From the IMG/VR virus record IMGVR_UViG_3300028548_000096, positions 1 to 27,084 of that record: 27,084 nt of DNA; one strand, given 5' to 3'. Below the pieces are notes generated by a model that ran no database searches, was not told the origin of the DNA, and worked only from the letters and a program-made list of their open reading frames with translations. A program made the position numbers and the translations under genes. The stretch comes from a virus. Below are positions 8,150 through 16,384 of this stretch, one piece after another; position 1 is the stretch's first letter, and every line of letters starts with the position of its first letter.

Positions 8150-11100
8150 TTAGCCTAAATCAAGGTCTTTTAAATTAGTGTTTACAGATAAATTACTATC
8201 AATATCTCTTAGTGTATCATTATCTCTGGTAATACCAAACCGTTTTTCTTGCGCTACATCTCTAAATATGCTATCCCCAGAAAAATCGTAAGGGTCTAAA
8301 AACTCCATTAACTCATCATCATCTTCTTCTGGAGCGCGGTTTCCACCAATAGAGCCACTTAGACCACTTAGAGAACCTAAAGCACCTAGGAATTTACTGA
8401 AGTCTGGAATATCAGGGAAGTCAGGTAAGTCAGGTAAGTCAGGTAAGTCAGGCCCGTCTGGGAAGTCAGGTAACGCGTCACCAACAGTATCAACAACATC
8501 GTCTACCACATCACCAACACTATCAATAGCATCGTCTATAGGGTCAATAACATTATCTTCCACGAAGTCCCGCGTGGGCTGTATGATATTATCGTCTATA
8601 TCAGAACCTAGGTCGCCTATAGGCTTAGTGAACTTCTGCACCACGTCATCATCAAAGTCGCTAAGGAATGCCCTAGCTGAATCGCCGTCTACAGGAATTT
8701 GGTCTTTTAATGGCTGTAGGACGGCGTCATCAAAGTCTCGACCCATTTGTTTTAGTTTGTCTTCGTACTGGCCCCAATCATGTTTTTTAGCCCAGTCACG
8801 TATTATCTCTTCTCCCTCCTCTTCAGCTTGGTCTCTGAGGGATTCTTCTAGGCTCTTACCATTTGCTACTTCAACTAGGGTTCTATGCGTAGCCTCTCTA
8901 ACTTTAGGAGACATGTTTTTTATTAGGTCAGTATCCCCTAAAGCGTCCATACCTTTCTCGAAAGCGACGCTAACTACTCGCTGCTGGGCAAACTCTTTTA
9001 GGTCGCCATTTATCGTAGCGGTTATAGCAGCCCGACTCTCGTTATACCCCATGGTGTATAAGTCACCAAAGACAAACCCTTTACCCATGCGCGCTGCTTT
9101 ATACGCGTCCGACCCCGCCTGTACCGCATCCGCTGTTGCTGCCCCCGCCTTTAGGGCATCAGATTTTGCAATGTCGCCTAATTTCTGTGCCTCCTCCTTA
9201 TTTACTCCGGGAGTAATAACTTCTGCCATTTCAAAGACGAAAGGTACGACTCGCAGGTAATCCCCGGAGGTGGCCTCCCCTTTTACTACGTTCTCGACGG
9301 CAGGGCCAAGCTCTTTAAGACCTCCAAAGGCCACAGACTCCCCCACGTTTTTAATTGTCTCCCACGGGTCGTCGTACCACTTCTTCTTTTTGGGTTTTTT
9401 CATCCCCGGCTGCACGTCAGAGAAAGACACATTACCTGCGTCTAACATAGCAACCGTGGCGCGGCGCTCGTTCTGCTCATCAGTGAACCCTTCGATGCTA
9501 CTAGGGCTATCGTACTCTGTATCTAACTCATCAAACTGTACGACGCGGTAAGTCTCATATGGGCTACCGGACGCGTTTGTGGCAATACTTCCATCTGGTA
9601 GGTAGAAGAATTTTTCGTCATCTGTCGCTAGGTTCTGAGCTACCATCTCTCTATAAACGGATTCTTCTAATCGCCCTTCATCTTTTAGGTAATCAAGGTA
9701 GGCGTTTCTCTTTACTGCATCCATGGTGGCGAACGTTTCACTGAAGCTATCAGAGCCTGCCACGGCATCTAGGTAGTCAAACGCATTTGCGTAATCTTCG
9801 GCGCGTCTAGTGTCGTACATATCGTACGCTTCGACTTCGAGTTCTGGGTCTTCAAATTCTAGCTGGGTAACCACCGACGTAAAGTAATCAAAGTATTCTT
9901 CGTCTGATCGGTAGTCCCCTGTGTTAGGGTCAATCGTAGTATAGTCTACCGAGAACTCTTGTAGCTCCCTATCTGTAAACCCTGCGCTCTCTAGCATTTC
10001 TAGAGACTCCCCCAACGGCACGTTGAAAGTATCGCCGGTACTACGTTCTACATCGTCTAGATAACGATTAAGCTGAGTCTCGCTAATCTCTCCATTTAGG
10101 AACTTAGTTTCAACATCGGCTAAACGCTCTGGACTACCATAATCATCATCAAAGGGAGAAAGACTATCTAAGTTGTACCCAGCAATAGACCCCTCTGCAT
10201 ATTGGGGGTCGTCCTTATAGCTTTCTGGGTTATACGCTCGCATGTAGCTTTGAAGGATATTTAAGTCTTCTCCATGCAACTCTCGAAACGCTTGTCGATC
10301 TTCAAGGTTGGCTTGGCGTTCAGAGGCAGAAGCGTTCTCCCACTCCTCGTCCGACATGTTAATGTCTTCGCCCATTCCCTTGAGTTGATTAAAGCGCCTA
10401 AACTGATCCGTCTGGCTCATGTTACGGGGGTCGCCGTAGTCTACATACCCTTTATCACCGGGCTTTAGAGACTTACGTGTTACATTAACAGTGCCGCCAC
10501 TAGGAGTTGATACACCCGTTACCCGCCCACTCGCGTCAAAATTAGGGTTGCGTAGTGTGCCCCCCTTACCTGAACCATCACCCATCCCAGCAGGTTTATA
10601 ACTACTACCTCCGCTATATGTGCCCGATTGGATAGCGTCTATATCTCGTAGTAAGCTATCCCCATCCGGCATCTGAGATGCAAACGCTTCGAGAGCGCTG
10701 CGCTGGTCAGCCATACTCATCCCGTTACCGATGTTACTCAGGTTAGCAGGGTTCATTAGGTTTTCAGAACTACCCCACCACTCTACTAGCCGTTGGGGCT
10801 GGGCGGCTAACCTATCAAATTGACCAGCGGCATCGTTAAACAGCGTGCCCCCAAGAACACTCATGGCTACTTCCGCTGCGGGTACACCTGTAACGTAGTC
10901 GTAAGTGTTCTCTAGCGCTGTCCCTATTACGCCGGGCGCACTACCTAGATAGTCTCTAACGGAATTATCCCTGACCGTATCTCTAAGCCAATTACCCGAA
11001 CTGCCGGGCTTCATAGTAGGATTTTCTGTGTAGAAAACGTCTAGTTCTTTTTGTGTTATCGGGACGTAAGTGGAGGGTAATTTACCGTCCATCCGAGCAG

Positions 11101-11332
11101 AGCCCGCGCCAAGAGGATTCCAGTTGGGGTTTTGTCCCGCCATCTGTGAGCCGGGCTGACCATAACCCTGCGAAGCCTTCGTTCGGTCTGAGTGCGTCGA
11201 GCGGTTGGCTTGATACCCGCTACCGTAATAGACAGCTCTATTATGGCCAGCATAAGATGATTTAGAAGTACCTCTACCTCCATTACTCCCACTAGCGTAG
11301 GTCATCTGGTTTGCGCCCATGCCTCTACCCAT
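8150..11332 (-). CDS. Large virion protein, 1060 aa, Asp-rich with PDLPDL segment
   Basis: Start ATG at 11332 with GGGGA eight bases upstream; the stop is 12 bases before the next start. Residues 1-100 are Gly/Ser/Tyr-rich with no hydrophobic segment (YASGSNGGRGTSKSSYAGHN, YYGSGY), echoing the Gly-Tyr-Arg repeats of the downstream gene. Residues 300-620 are strongly acidic and largely helical. Residues 660-800 include a Lys-rich patch (KKPKKKKWYDDPWETIKNVG) and an Ala-rich helical segment. Residues about 880-1000 contain amphipathic helices (VVDDVVDTVGDALPDF) that run into a Pro-Asp tandem (PDLPDLPDLPDF), a layout I have seen in internal or tail proteins of marine phages. There is no enzyme motif. 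Position and size suggest a fourth ejection/internal virion protein. I do not recognise a named family. Confidence 0.7.
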   Translation of the reverse strand: MGRGMGANQMTYASGSNGGRGTSKSSYAGHNRAVYYGSGYQANRSTHSDRTKASQGYGQPGSQMAGQNPNWNPLGAGSARMDGKLPSTYVPITQKELDVFYTENPTMKPGSSGNWLRDTVRDNSVRDYLGSAPGVIGTALENTYDYVTGVPAAEVAMSVLGGTLFNDAAGQFDRLAAQPQRLVEWWGSSENLMNPANLSNIGNGMSMADQRSALEAFASQMPDGDSLLRDIDAIQSGTYSGGSSYKPAGMGDGSGKGGTLRNPNFDASGRVTGVSTPSGGTVNVTRKSLKPGDKGYVDYGDPRNMSQTDQFRRFNQLKGMGEDINMSDEEWENASASERQANLEDRQAFRELHGEDLNILQSYMRAYNPESYKDDPQYAEGSIAGYNLDSLSPFDDDYGSPERLADVETKFLNGEISETQLNRYLDDVERSTGDTFNVPLGESLEMLESAGFTDRELQEFSVDYTTIDPNTGDYRSDEEYFDYFTSVVTQLEFEDPELEVEAYDMYDTRRAEDYANAFDYLDAVAGSDSFSETFATMDAVKRNAYLDYLKDEGRLEESVYREMVAQNLATDDEKFFYLPDGSIATNASGSPYETYRVVQFDELDTEYDSPSSIEGFTDEQNERRATVAMLDAGNVSFSDVQPGMKKPKKKKWYDDPWETIKNVGESVAFGGLKELGPAVENVVKGEATSGDYLRVVPFVFEMAEVITPGVNKEEAQKLGDIAKSDALKAGAATADAVQAGSDAYKAARMGKGFVFGDLYTMGYNESRAAITATINGDLKEFAQQRVVSVAFEKGMDALGDTDLIKNMSPKVREATHRTLVEVANGKSLEESLRDQAEEEGEEIIRDWAKKHDWGQYEDKLKQMGRDFDDAVLQPLKDQIPVDGDSARAFLSDFDDDVVQKFTKPIGDLGSDIDDNIIQPTRDFVEDNVIDPIDDAIDSVGDVVDDVVDTVGDALPDFPDGPDLPDLPDLPDFPDIPDFSKFLGALGSLSGLSGSIGGNRAPEEDDDELMEFLDPYDFSGDSIFRDVAQEKRFGITRDNDTLRDIDSNLSVNTNLKDLDLG
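8404..8470 (-). repeat. 9-bp coding tandem repeat (Pro-Asp-Leu)
   Basis: Seven near-perfect 9-bp units (plus-strand AAGTCAGGT) encode PDFPDGPDLPDLPDLPDFPD near residues 955-975 of the 1060-aa virion protein. It is likely an extended, negatively charged spacer between helical and Gly/Ser-rich regions. Confidence 0.8.
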
Positions 11333-11362
11333 TACAGCGTCCCCAAGTAATATTCATTAGCA

Positions 11363-11689
11363 TTATTTTGCTGTCCATGTCGTATCCCCATCCCCAGTTT
11401 TTACGTATAGCGTAGTACTAGTGCTACCATCAGTACGTAGGAATATAGAGCCTCGTAAGGCAGCAGTACCAGAACCTGCACCGGGGTCGCCCGTGCCAGA
11501 TAGTATTCCGACCGTACCCACGGTTATCTCAGGGAAAGTAACACTCCGTAGCTCCTTGTCTATCTGGTTAAAATATATACGTAAGGTACGGTTAGTTTCA
11601 TTAGCCGCAGTCTGGCTGTATTCGGGTGTGGCATTCGGCAGTGCCGGAGCTACAAAGGGTACGTTATATCTAGTAGTATCTCCGGGCAT
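11363..11689 (-). CDS. Small fibre-like structural protein, 108 aa
   Basis: The ATG at 11689 overlaps the upstream stop as TAATG, so translation is probably coupled to the stabilisation-protein gene. Residues 30-50 are helical (NETNRTLRIYFNQIDKELR), and the C-terminal 35 residues are beta-rich, reading LRGSIFLRTDG then TTLYVKTGDGDTTWTAK. The same closing module ends the 341-aa fibre at 16586 (VGSIYSRTD, LYSKTGGSGNTGW), and I recognise it from the ends of many phage fibre and spike proteins. There is no signal peptide. It may be a small tail accessory or a free-standing fibre tip. The structural assignment is fair and the specific role unknown. Confidence 0.65.
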   Translation of the reverse strand: MPGDTTRYNVPFVAPALPNATPEYSQTAANETNRTLRIYFNQIDKELRSVTFPEITVGTVGILSGTGDPGAGSGTAALRGSIFLRTDGSTSTTLYVKTGDGDTTWTAK

Positions 11690-13773
11690 TATCTTCTCCC
11701 GTCAGGACGTATCTCTATACGAGGCTTACCTAACTGCCACTTGACTCCCGCGCCTGTAGACTCTACTTTTAACGTGAGCTGTCTACCTCTAACGCGTACG
11801 TCTACCTCCCCAGTAAATTCTTCGATGGGGGTAGTAATCCCACGCACTACACCTTGTCCTGAATCCCCGCCCACGGATAGGGGGTTGTTGTATCCCGAAC
11901 CAGAGTTTTTACTAGGGAACAGCGACATGGTTACGGTAGCGTTACCCGCTTCAGAGCCGGCAAAGGATATGTCTGGGTATATTTTATTTACAAAAGAGAA
12001 CCTATCACCATCTCCTATGTCAAACTGTGCAGAGGTTATGGATGCAGGTATAGGGCTAGTTGTGGCTAGTTCGTTGTCGTCCGTACCCAGCTCATGTTCT
12101 ACTACAACCCCATTGTATGTGGCCCCGAACGGGTGGTTCTGTATTCCAGAGTCCAGCCATGCAGTGCGCGCAATATCACCGTAGTACCATATATTTTCTA
12201 GGTAGTTGTAGATAACGTACTTGTCGTTAGTGAGAGAGTTCTTAGAGGGGTAGTGCCACCATATCTCGTGGTAGGACTCGTTTGTACCCGCCGCAACTTG
12301 CTCGGTCTGTTCACTGTTAAAGTCGTCGAATATATACTTACGCAGGTCACATGGTAGGGATTGGGCTCGTCCATCGTAGGCGTAGAACTTATCTCTACCC
12401 ATCCAGAAGGCCATACCATTAGCATAAGCTACAGAGTTAGTCCCTGCGATAGAAGTATTCTCACCTACAAGCTGGGCAGACCACACTGCGGGCGCACCCA
12501 CGTACTGCATCGCGTAAACTGCCGCATCTGTGAACACTAGTATTTCTTGTCTGGACTGGATAGCGGTAACAATCTTACTACCTTTAGATAGTGTTATCCC
12601 GCCCGACTGGTTAGTAGCTGCCGGTGTCCAGTTAGTAGCGTCTTCTTGGTCTGACCAACGTACTAACATACGGTTAGCTACACTACTGCCCAAAGGGTTA
12701 CACCCGAAACAAAATACAAACCTACTTACATCAGACACTAGTAGCCCGTGCTGCGTCGTCGGCACGTTAGAAGCTCCGCCTTCAGCAGATAGTAGGGTAC
12801 CGCGTGTTGTTAGTGAGTCACTACGGTCAGATATGTATATAGGGCCAGCGATAGGGGCAAAGAGTAAGTCTTCACCAAAGTTAGCTTGGCTCCACAGTCG
12901 GATGTCCAAACTAACCCCGCTACCATCTCCCCAAGTGCTTTGTCCCCAGTAGCCTGCGCCCCACCCTGTGCCGGGAGGTGCTTGTGTTTCAGCCCCAGTG
13001 TTAATCTGGTACACCGCATCTGCCCCGGAACCGCCGTTACCCGTATCACTAGCATTAGCTGTAGCGGTAGCAACGAAAGTAAAAGTATCTGCGCTAGGTA
13101 CAGAAGTTATCTGGTACTCTCTGTTTAACACCGCGAAAGTTATGTTACCGCCAAGGGTGGCGGCCTGAGAAAAGGTAACAAAATCCCCTACAAAAGCCCC
13201 ATGTGCATTATCAGTTGCGGTTATGATGTTACCGTTCTGGAATGTCAGCGTGCCATTGGTTACTGCGCCACCTGTAGTAGATACTGGGGCACCAGCCGCA
13301 TTTGCTAGTTCAAAGTGCGTAGTATCCGTTATAGAACCAACAAACGAGCCAGAAGGAATGCCAGTACCAGAAACACTTAGGCCCACTACAATCTTTGCGT
13401 TTGCATCGTGAGTAATAGTCGGGTCGTTGTTATAGTCGCAAGTTGCGTCAGTAAACGTAGCACTAAAAGTAATGCCGTTAGTTGTTGTTGCTCTTACGGG
13501 GGTAATGTCGTTGTACGTACCACCTGTATACAGGTAAAACTTTAGGTTAGTACCCACACCAAGTAGATCCGTGCCCCCGAGATCATTCCAATTGAACAGA
13601 GAACGGCATACACCTAGAAACGTATCCGCAGTGAGGCGCTGCCACCCACCAATCTTCTCAGGGTTGCCTTGACGGAAACGTACTTTGTCGCTCTCCCACC
13701 AGCCGCCCTCGTTAGTATAGCGAGTGTTCTCGCGGTTTACTCCGGGGCGTAGGTCTATTTTTTGTATTGCCAT
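11689..13773 (-). CDS. Probable head-closure / packaged-DNA stabilisation protein, 694 aa
   Basis: The N-terminus (QKIDLRPGVNRENTRY, EGGWWESDKVRFR, PEKIGGWQRL) is a strongly conserved opening that I associate with gp10-like stabilisation / tail-hub beta-propeller proteins of podoviruses. Residues about 100-170 look like a Ig-like or beta insert (VVGLSVSGTGIPSGSFVG). Residues about 180-265 carry a second module (NAHGAFVGDFVTFSQAATLG, LNREYQITSVPSADTFTF). Residues 330-560 have the repeated beta-blade pattern (GMAFWMGRDKFYAYDGRAQS, YHEIWWHYPSK). The 694-aa length exceeds a P22 gp10-type protein, which the inserts explain. It is preceded by a weak GAGA site and translationally coupled to the next gene. 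An alternative is another tail-hub or tubular component. The structural role is fairly secure, the exact equivalence less so. Confidence 0.65.
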   Translation of the reverse strand: MAIQKIDLRPGVNRENTRYTNEGGWWESDKVRFRQGNPEKIGGWQRLTADTFLGVCRSLFNWNDLGGTDLLGVGTNLKFYLYTGGTYNDITPVRATTTNGITFSATFTDATCDYNNDPTITHDANAKIVVGLSVSGTGIPSGSFVGSITDTTHFELANAAGAPVSTTGGAVTNGTLTFQNGNIITATDNAHGAFVGDFVTFSQAATLGGNITFAVLNREYQITSVPSADTFTFVATATANASDTGNGGSGADAVYQINTGAETQAPPGTGWGAGYWGQSTWGDGSGVSLDIRLWSQANFGEDLLFAPIAGPIYISDRSDSLTTRGTLLSAEGGASNVPTTQHGLLVSDVSRFVFCFGCNPLGSSVANRMLVRWSDQEDATNWTPAATNQSGGITLSKGSKIVTAIQSRQEILVFTDAAVYAMQYVGAPAVWSAQLVGENTSIAGTNSVAYANGMAFWMGRDKFYAYDGRAQSLPCDLRKYIFDDFNSEQTEQVAAGTNESYHEIWWHYPSKNSLTNDKYVIYNYLENIWYYGDIARTAWLDSGIQNHPFGATYNGVVVEHELGTDDNELATTSPIPASITSAQFDIGDGDRFSFVNKIYPDISFAGSEAGNATVTMSLFPSKNSGSGYNNPLSVGGDSGQGVVRGITTPIEEFTGEVDVRVRGRQLTLKVESTGAGVKWQLGKPRIEIRPDGRR

Positions 13774-13782
13774 GTTTAATCT

Positions 13783-14259
13783 CTATTTAAGGGGGTTGGA
13801 TAAGTAGTCTAGTCCTTCCCACAAATCGTCTATTTCTTTAGCTATAACCTTAACACGAGCCTTAATATCTTTCACGCCTTCGGCAAGTATTTTAGACTCC
13901 GCAACGGTGGCTTTTATACCCTCAACTCCTTTATCTAGCTCATTTACTTGGTTTTTAATTTCAAGTAAATCCTTCTGTTGCTCCATAATAGTCTTGAGGT
14001 TTACGCCTAACTCAGCAAGTTTACTCTTTAGCTGGCTAACATCATTGTCAGTTAGCTGTTGCTGCATAAGCCCGATAGATTTTTCTAGCGGTTTAATATC
14101 TGGGATGTGTTGGGACTCTACGTCCTGTAAGCGGCTGTAAAGTGAACTAGCAGTCCAAACACCGCCACCTAGAGTAGTCGCTAAACTTAACAAAATCGCA
14201 ATATATACCCCTTTAAATGACGCATCTCCGATTTTTAGTTCTGTATCTTCTAGGCTCAT
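13783..14259 (-). CDS. One-TM coiled-coil protein, candidate i-spanin
   Basis: I place the start at the ATG at 14259, whose ATGA overlaps the TGA of the upstream gene; an in-frame start at 14283 would add eight residues inside that gene. The 158-aa protein has a short polar N-terminus, one hydrophobic segment (residues about 20-37, YIAILLSLATTLGGGVWT), and then about 115 residues of heptad-like coiled coil (LQDVESQH, LMQQQLTDNDVSQLKSKL, LLEIKNQVNELDKGVEGI). That N-in, single-TM, periplasmic coiled-coil topology and its place at the end of the lysis block fit an inner-membrane spanin subunit. No lipobox-bearing o-spanin is visible next to it, and many phages have unrelated membrane-anchored coiled-coil proteins, so the functional call is tentative. 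Confidence 0.6.
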   Translation of the reverse strand: MSLEDTELKIGDASFKGVYIAILLSLATTLGGGVWTASSLYSRLQDVESQHIPDIKPLEKSIGLMQQQLTDNDVSQLKSKLAELGVNLKTIMEQQKDLLEIKNQVNELDKGVEGIKATVAESKILAEGVKDIKARVKVIAKEIDDLWEGLDYLSNPLK

Positions 14260-15089
14260 TCGCAAGACCCTGCGGTAAAGCAACTGTACCTATCCGCGTT
14301 TGGGCCGTTTAGGTAGTAAGCTGACTGCGCTCCATACGCTAGTACATCTGCTTCTGATACGTATAAGTCTATGCCAAAGGCGTCTGTACCGTTTACAAAC
14401 ACAGCGTTAGCGCTACCTGTGGCATAAGTCATAGCTACCCACTGTTGGTTCGCATCGTACGCTAAGTTAGCGCCGTCTACCGTAGTGTTGCTGTCGGCTG
14501 CGCCCTGTTCTAAGAATGCTACCGCCTCTTTGTTTTGCGCAACGCCTAGGTACGCACCTGCGTTGTTCGCGTGAGTCTCGATGTCATCAATAGACTGGTT
14601 GTATGTGTCTACTGTAGTCTGGTCTACCTTCAAGGCTTCGGCATTTGTCTGTACGTAATCCTGTACAGCCGCCTGCTCGTTAGGGGTCTCTGCATTAACC
14701 GCCATATCCGCTATTTCAGTTACTGTGACCAACTCTACAACAGCACCACTAAACACCTCTACAGCCTCGTGCATGAGGTCTAGCTCAGTGTTAGCTGCGT
14801 TCTCCAACGCCGTCTGTGCATCGCCGTAAGGACTAAACCCAGACACGTTCTCTAACGCGTAGTTGTACGCCTCAACGTCTTGTGCGGTGATATGGGCGGT
14901 GGCGGATAGAGTGCCATCTGAAATTGAGCCATCATACGCTTGGTGCATCACCGAGCCTACTAGTTTACTACCACGGTCTACCTGTCCCGCTATTTTAGAG
15001 GATGTAGCGATTAGGGCGTCTAACTCATTTGCCTGAGCTGCGGAACCTATCACTAACAGAGAGATCACTGTCGCTAGTTTGTTCTTCAT
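14256..15089 (-). CDS. Exported helical protein of unknown function, 277 aa
   Basis: Two adjacent ATGs (15092, 15089) are the best starts, since they give a compact Sec signal peptide, MKNKLATVISLLVIGSAAQA, with an Ala-x-Ala cleavage site before NELDAL. An upstream ATG at 15122 would put eleven or twelve charged residues ahead of it. The mature part is acidic, Ala-rich and mostly helical, with no Cys except a pair at the very end (SCFTAGSCE), which could form a short disulphide loop. The first 65 bases overlap the 3' end of the preceding gene in another frame. Its stop overlaps the next start as ATGA. It sits within the lysis cassette and is predicted to be periplasmic. I recognise no family. 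It could be a lysis accessory, a periplasmic superinfection factor, or something else. Confidence 0.65.
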   Translation of the reverse strand: MKNKLATVISLLVIGSAAQANELDALIATSSKIAGQVDRGSKLVGSVMHQAYDGSISDGTLSATAHITAQDVEAYNYALENVSGFSPYGDAQTALENAANTELDLMHEAVEVFSGAVVELVTVTEIADMAVNAETPNEQAAVQDYVQTNAEALKVDQTTVDTYNQSIDDIETHANNAGAYLGVAQNKEAVAFLEQGAADSNTTVDGANLAYDANQQWVAMTYATGSANAVFVNGTDAFGIDLYVSEADVLAYGAQSAYYLNGPNADRYSCFTAGSCE

Positions 15090-15669
15090 CATCTTCTTTA
15101 CCAATTCCGAGTATTGTGTCATACCACTCTTTGTTCTTCTTAGAGTAGTTCGGTATATATAGTTCTGGTAGGGTCTTCATAATTAAGTAACTACGCTTAC
15201 CTGCTACTAGCTTACCGTTACTGAGCAGGGGGCACGGGGTACCAGATATGAACATAGCCCTCCATACTTTCTTGTCTTCGCACATACGAGCAATAGCAGC
15301 TACTTTCATGCCTTGCTCATGTAGCATTTTGGCGTCTCTACGCCTATTGCAGTGGGGGTCTTCTTTATACCGCCCTGCGGTTATGCCAAATACCCCAGTT
15401 TGAAGTCCTGCGCCGCCGCCTCTAAGGCACGACTCTAGTCCGTTTGTTATGTAGCTTGGGGCTATTGCGCTAGTTACGGGTATGTCACCACCTGCTCCCG
15501 CACCGTTATACGTATTGCTCGTGGAGTTGTCCGCCGAGCTGTTGTTACTGTCTACAGTAGAGTCCACGGTGTTCGTGTTCAGACTACCGTCTTGATTATT
15601 ATCGCTGTCCGCCGTAACCCCTAAGGTTACAATCACTAGTGCTAGTGCAGCGCCTCTTAGTAACACCAC
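15025..15669 (-). CDS. Exported conserved phage protein with GMKVAAIARMC motif, 214 aa
   Basis: The start is a GTG at 15669 inside the last codons of the endolysin gene, after AAGAAG. Residues 1-20 form a signal peptide (VVLLRGAALALVIVTLGVTA). Residues 22-60 are Asn/Ser/Asp-rich. The core (about 65-150) contains APSY, CLRGGGAGLQTGVFGITAG, DPHCNRRRDAKML, GMKVAAIARMCEDKKVWRAM and SGTPCP, a Cys-containing pattern I remember as conserved in hypothetical proteins beside the lysis genes of marine podoviruses and pelagiphages. The four core cysteines could pair in the periplasm. The C-terminal 65 residues are extra, charged, and overlap the next gene's signal-peptide region. The function is not known. 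It lacks a lipobox, so it is not an obvious o-spanin. Confidence 0.7.
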   Translation of the reverse strand: MVLLRGAALALVIVTLGVTADSDNNQDGSLNTNTVDSTVDSNNSSADNSTSNTYNGAGAGGDIPVTSAIAPSYITNGLESCLRGGGAGLQTGVFGITAGRYKEDPHCNRRRDAKMLHEQGMKVAAIARMCEDKKVWRAMFISGTPCPLLSNGKLVAGKRSYLIMKTLPELYIPNYSKKNKEWYDTILGIGKEDDEEQTSDSDLSVSDRFRSSGK

Positions 15670-16007
15670 ATCACTTCTTTACTGCATCGGATGTCAACAT
15701 GTACAAACCCTTTAGCGATGCCTACACCACCGAAGCCCAGTTCTAGGGCTTTCTTTACTATAAGGCGGCGCTGTTGGCCTCCAGATACTTTTATGTCTGC
15801 GGCGATACCTTGGGCGTGTGTGCCCGGAGTCGCTTTGCGTTTCTCAATACTATGGAGAGGGCTTCTGTACCCAGATGTAACTATAAAAGGAAACCCGCAG
15901 GCTTCTCGTAGATCATCTAGTTGGTCGATGAAGTCAGGCTCCATCTCGTTCTCGCCCGTCTCTTGGCAGTCGAAATCTTCTATCTTAAAGTACTTATACC
16001 GGTTCAC
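15657..16007 (-). CDS. Peptidoglycan endopeptidase, peptidase M15 family (endolysin)
   Basis: This is a compact zinc DD- or L-Ala-D-Glu-type peptidase of the M15 (Peptidase_M15_3-like) group, which cleaves peptide cross-links of peptidoglycan. Zinc ligands are visible as H64-x6-D71 in GTHAQGIAADI and H103 in FVHVDIR, together with the S-G-Y-R motif at 45-48. The 116-aa length matches single-domain phage M15 enzymes. I choose the GTG at 16007, which overlaps the upstream stop (GTGA) and has GGGA about nine bases ahead; the frame also contains an ATG at 16088, but that would insert 27 unrelated residues over the holin gene. The protein begins at the usual family start (KYFKIEDFDC). There is no signal peptide, so export would depend on the holin. 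Confidence 0.9.
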   Translation of the reverse strand: MNRYKYFKIEDFDCQETGENEMEPDFIDQLDDLREACGFPFIVTSGYRSPLHSIEKRKATPGTHAQGIAADIKVSGGQQRRLIVKKALELGFGGVGIAKGFVHVDIRCSKEVMWCY

Positions 16008-16384
16008 TTGCGCATTCCCATGATCTTGCTTGCCCCTCTTATACCAAAGGAACTTGAGATAGCGATAAACAGTAGATATTGGTACCATTCTGGTAACTCT
16101 GATAGGGCGTTAAACCCTAAGTGTACGCGTTCAATAATAGTGACATCATTAGCAATAATAGCATACCCCACCATGAACACGGGGATAGACAACACTACCG
16201 TCCAGAACTCGTCTTTCCAGCTCGACGCCGAAGCGTCAGCCATCTTAGATTCCCAGTCTGCATCGTTTTTGATGACTTCCATCTTGGCTTGATGCTTGGC
16301 CTGCTTCTCTTCGGCTTTATTTTTAAAGTACCCCCCAACAAGGTTCGACACAGGGCCGACCATCATCTTAGCTAGATTTAACAC
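16004..16384 (-). CDS. Holin, 3TM-type
   Basis: Residues 20-50 form a charged helix (KNKAEEKQAKHQAKMEVIKN), followed by WKDEFWTVVLSIPVFMVGYA and PEWYQYLLFIAISSSFGIRG, a pattern typical of the phage holin family with a charged N-terminal helix and two or three membrane segments (Holin_3TM type). Such proteins form the inner-membrane lesion that releases endolysin. The start is a GTG at 16384 with GAGGGAG about ten bases upstream; an ATG at 16366, one base after the preceding stop (TAAG ATG), is an alternative that removes six residues. The gene overlaps the M15 peptidase start, giving a canonical holin-endolysin order. Confidence 0.85.
   Translation of the reverse strand: MLNLAKMMVGPVSNLVGGYFKNKAEEKQAKHQAKMEVIKNDADWESKMADASASSWKDEFWTVVLSIPVFMVGYAIIANDVTIIERVHLGFNALSELPEWYQYLLFIAISSSFGIRGASKIMGMRK

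Noticed and set aside
11325-11363. A 12-codon frame, MLMNITWGRCNG, whose ATG overlaps the stop of the 108-aa gene and whose TAG overlaps the next gene's start
   Set aside because: The linking geometry is curious (it could reinitiate and couple translation to the 1060-aa gene), but the frame is too short to distinguish from chance and the downstream gene has its own GGGGA site.
15657-16088. Longer version of the M15 peptidase starting at the ATG at 16088
   Set aside because: The extra 27 residues lie over the holin gene in another frame and do not resemble the enzyme family, whose usual start matches the GTG at 16007.
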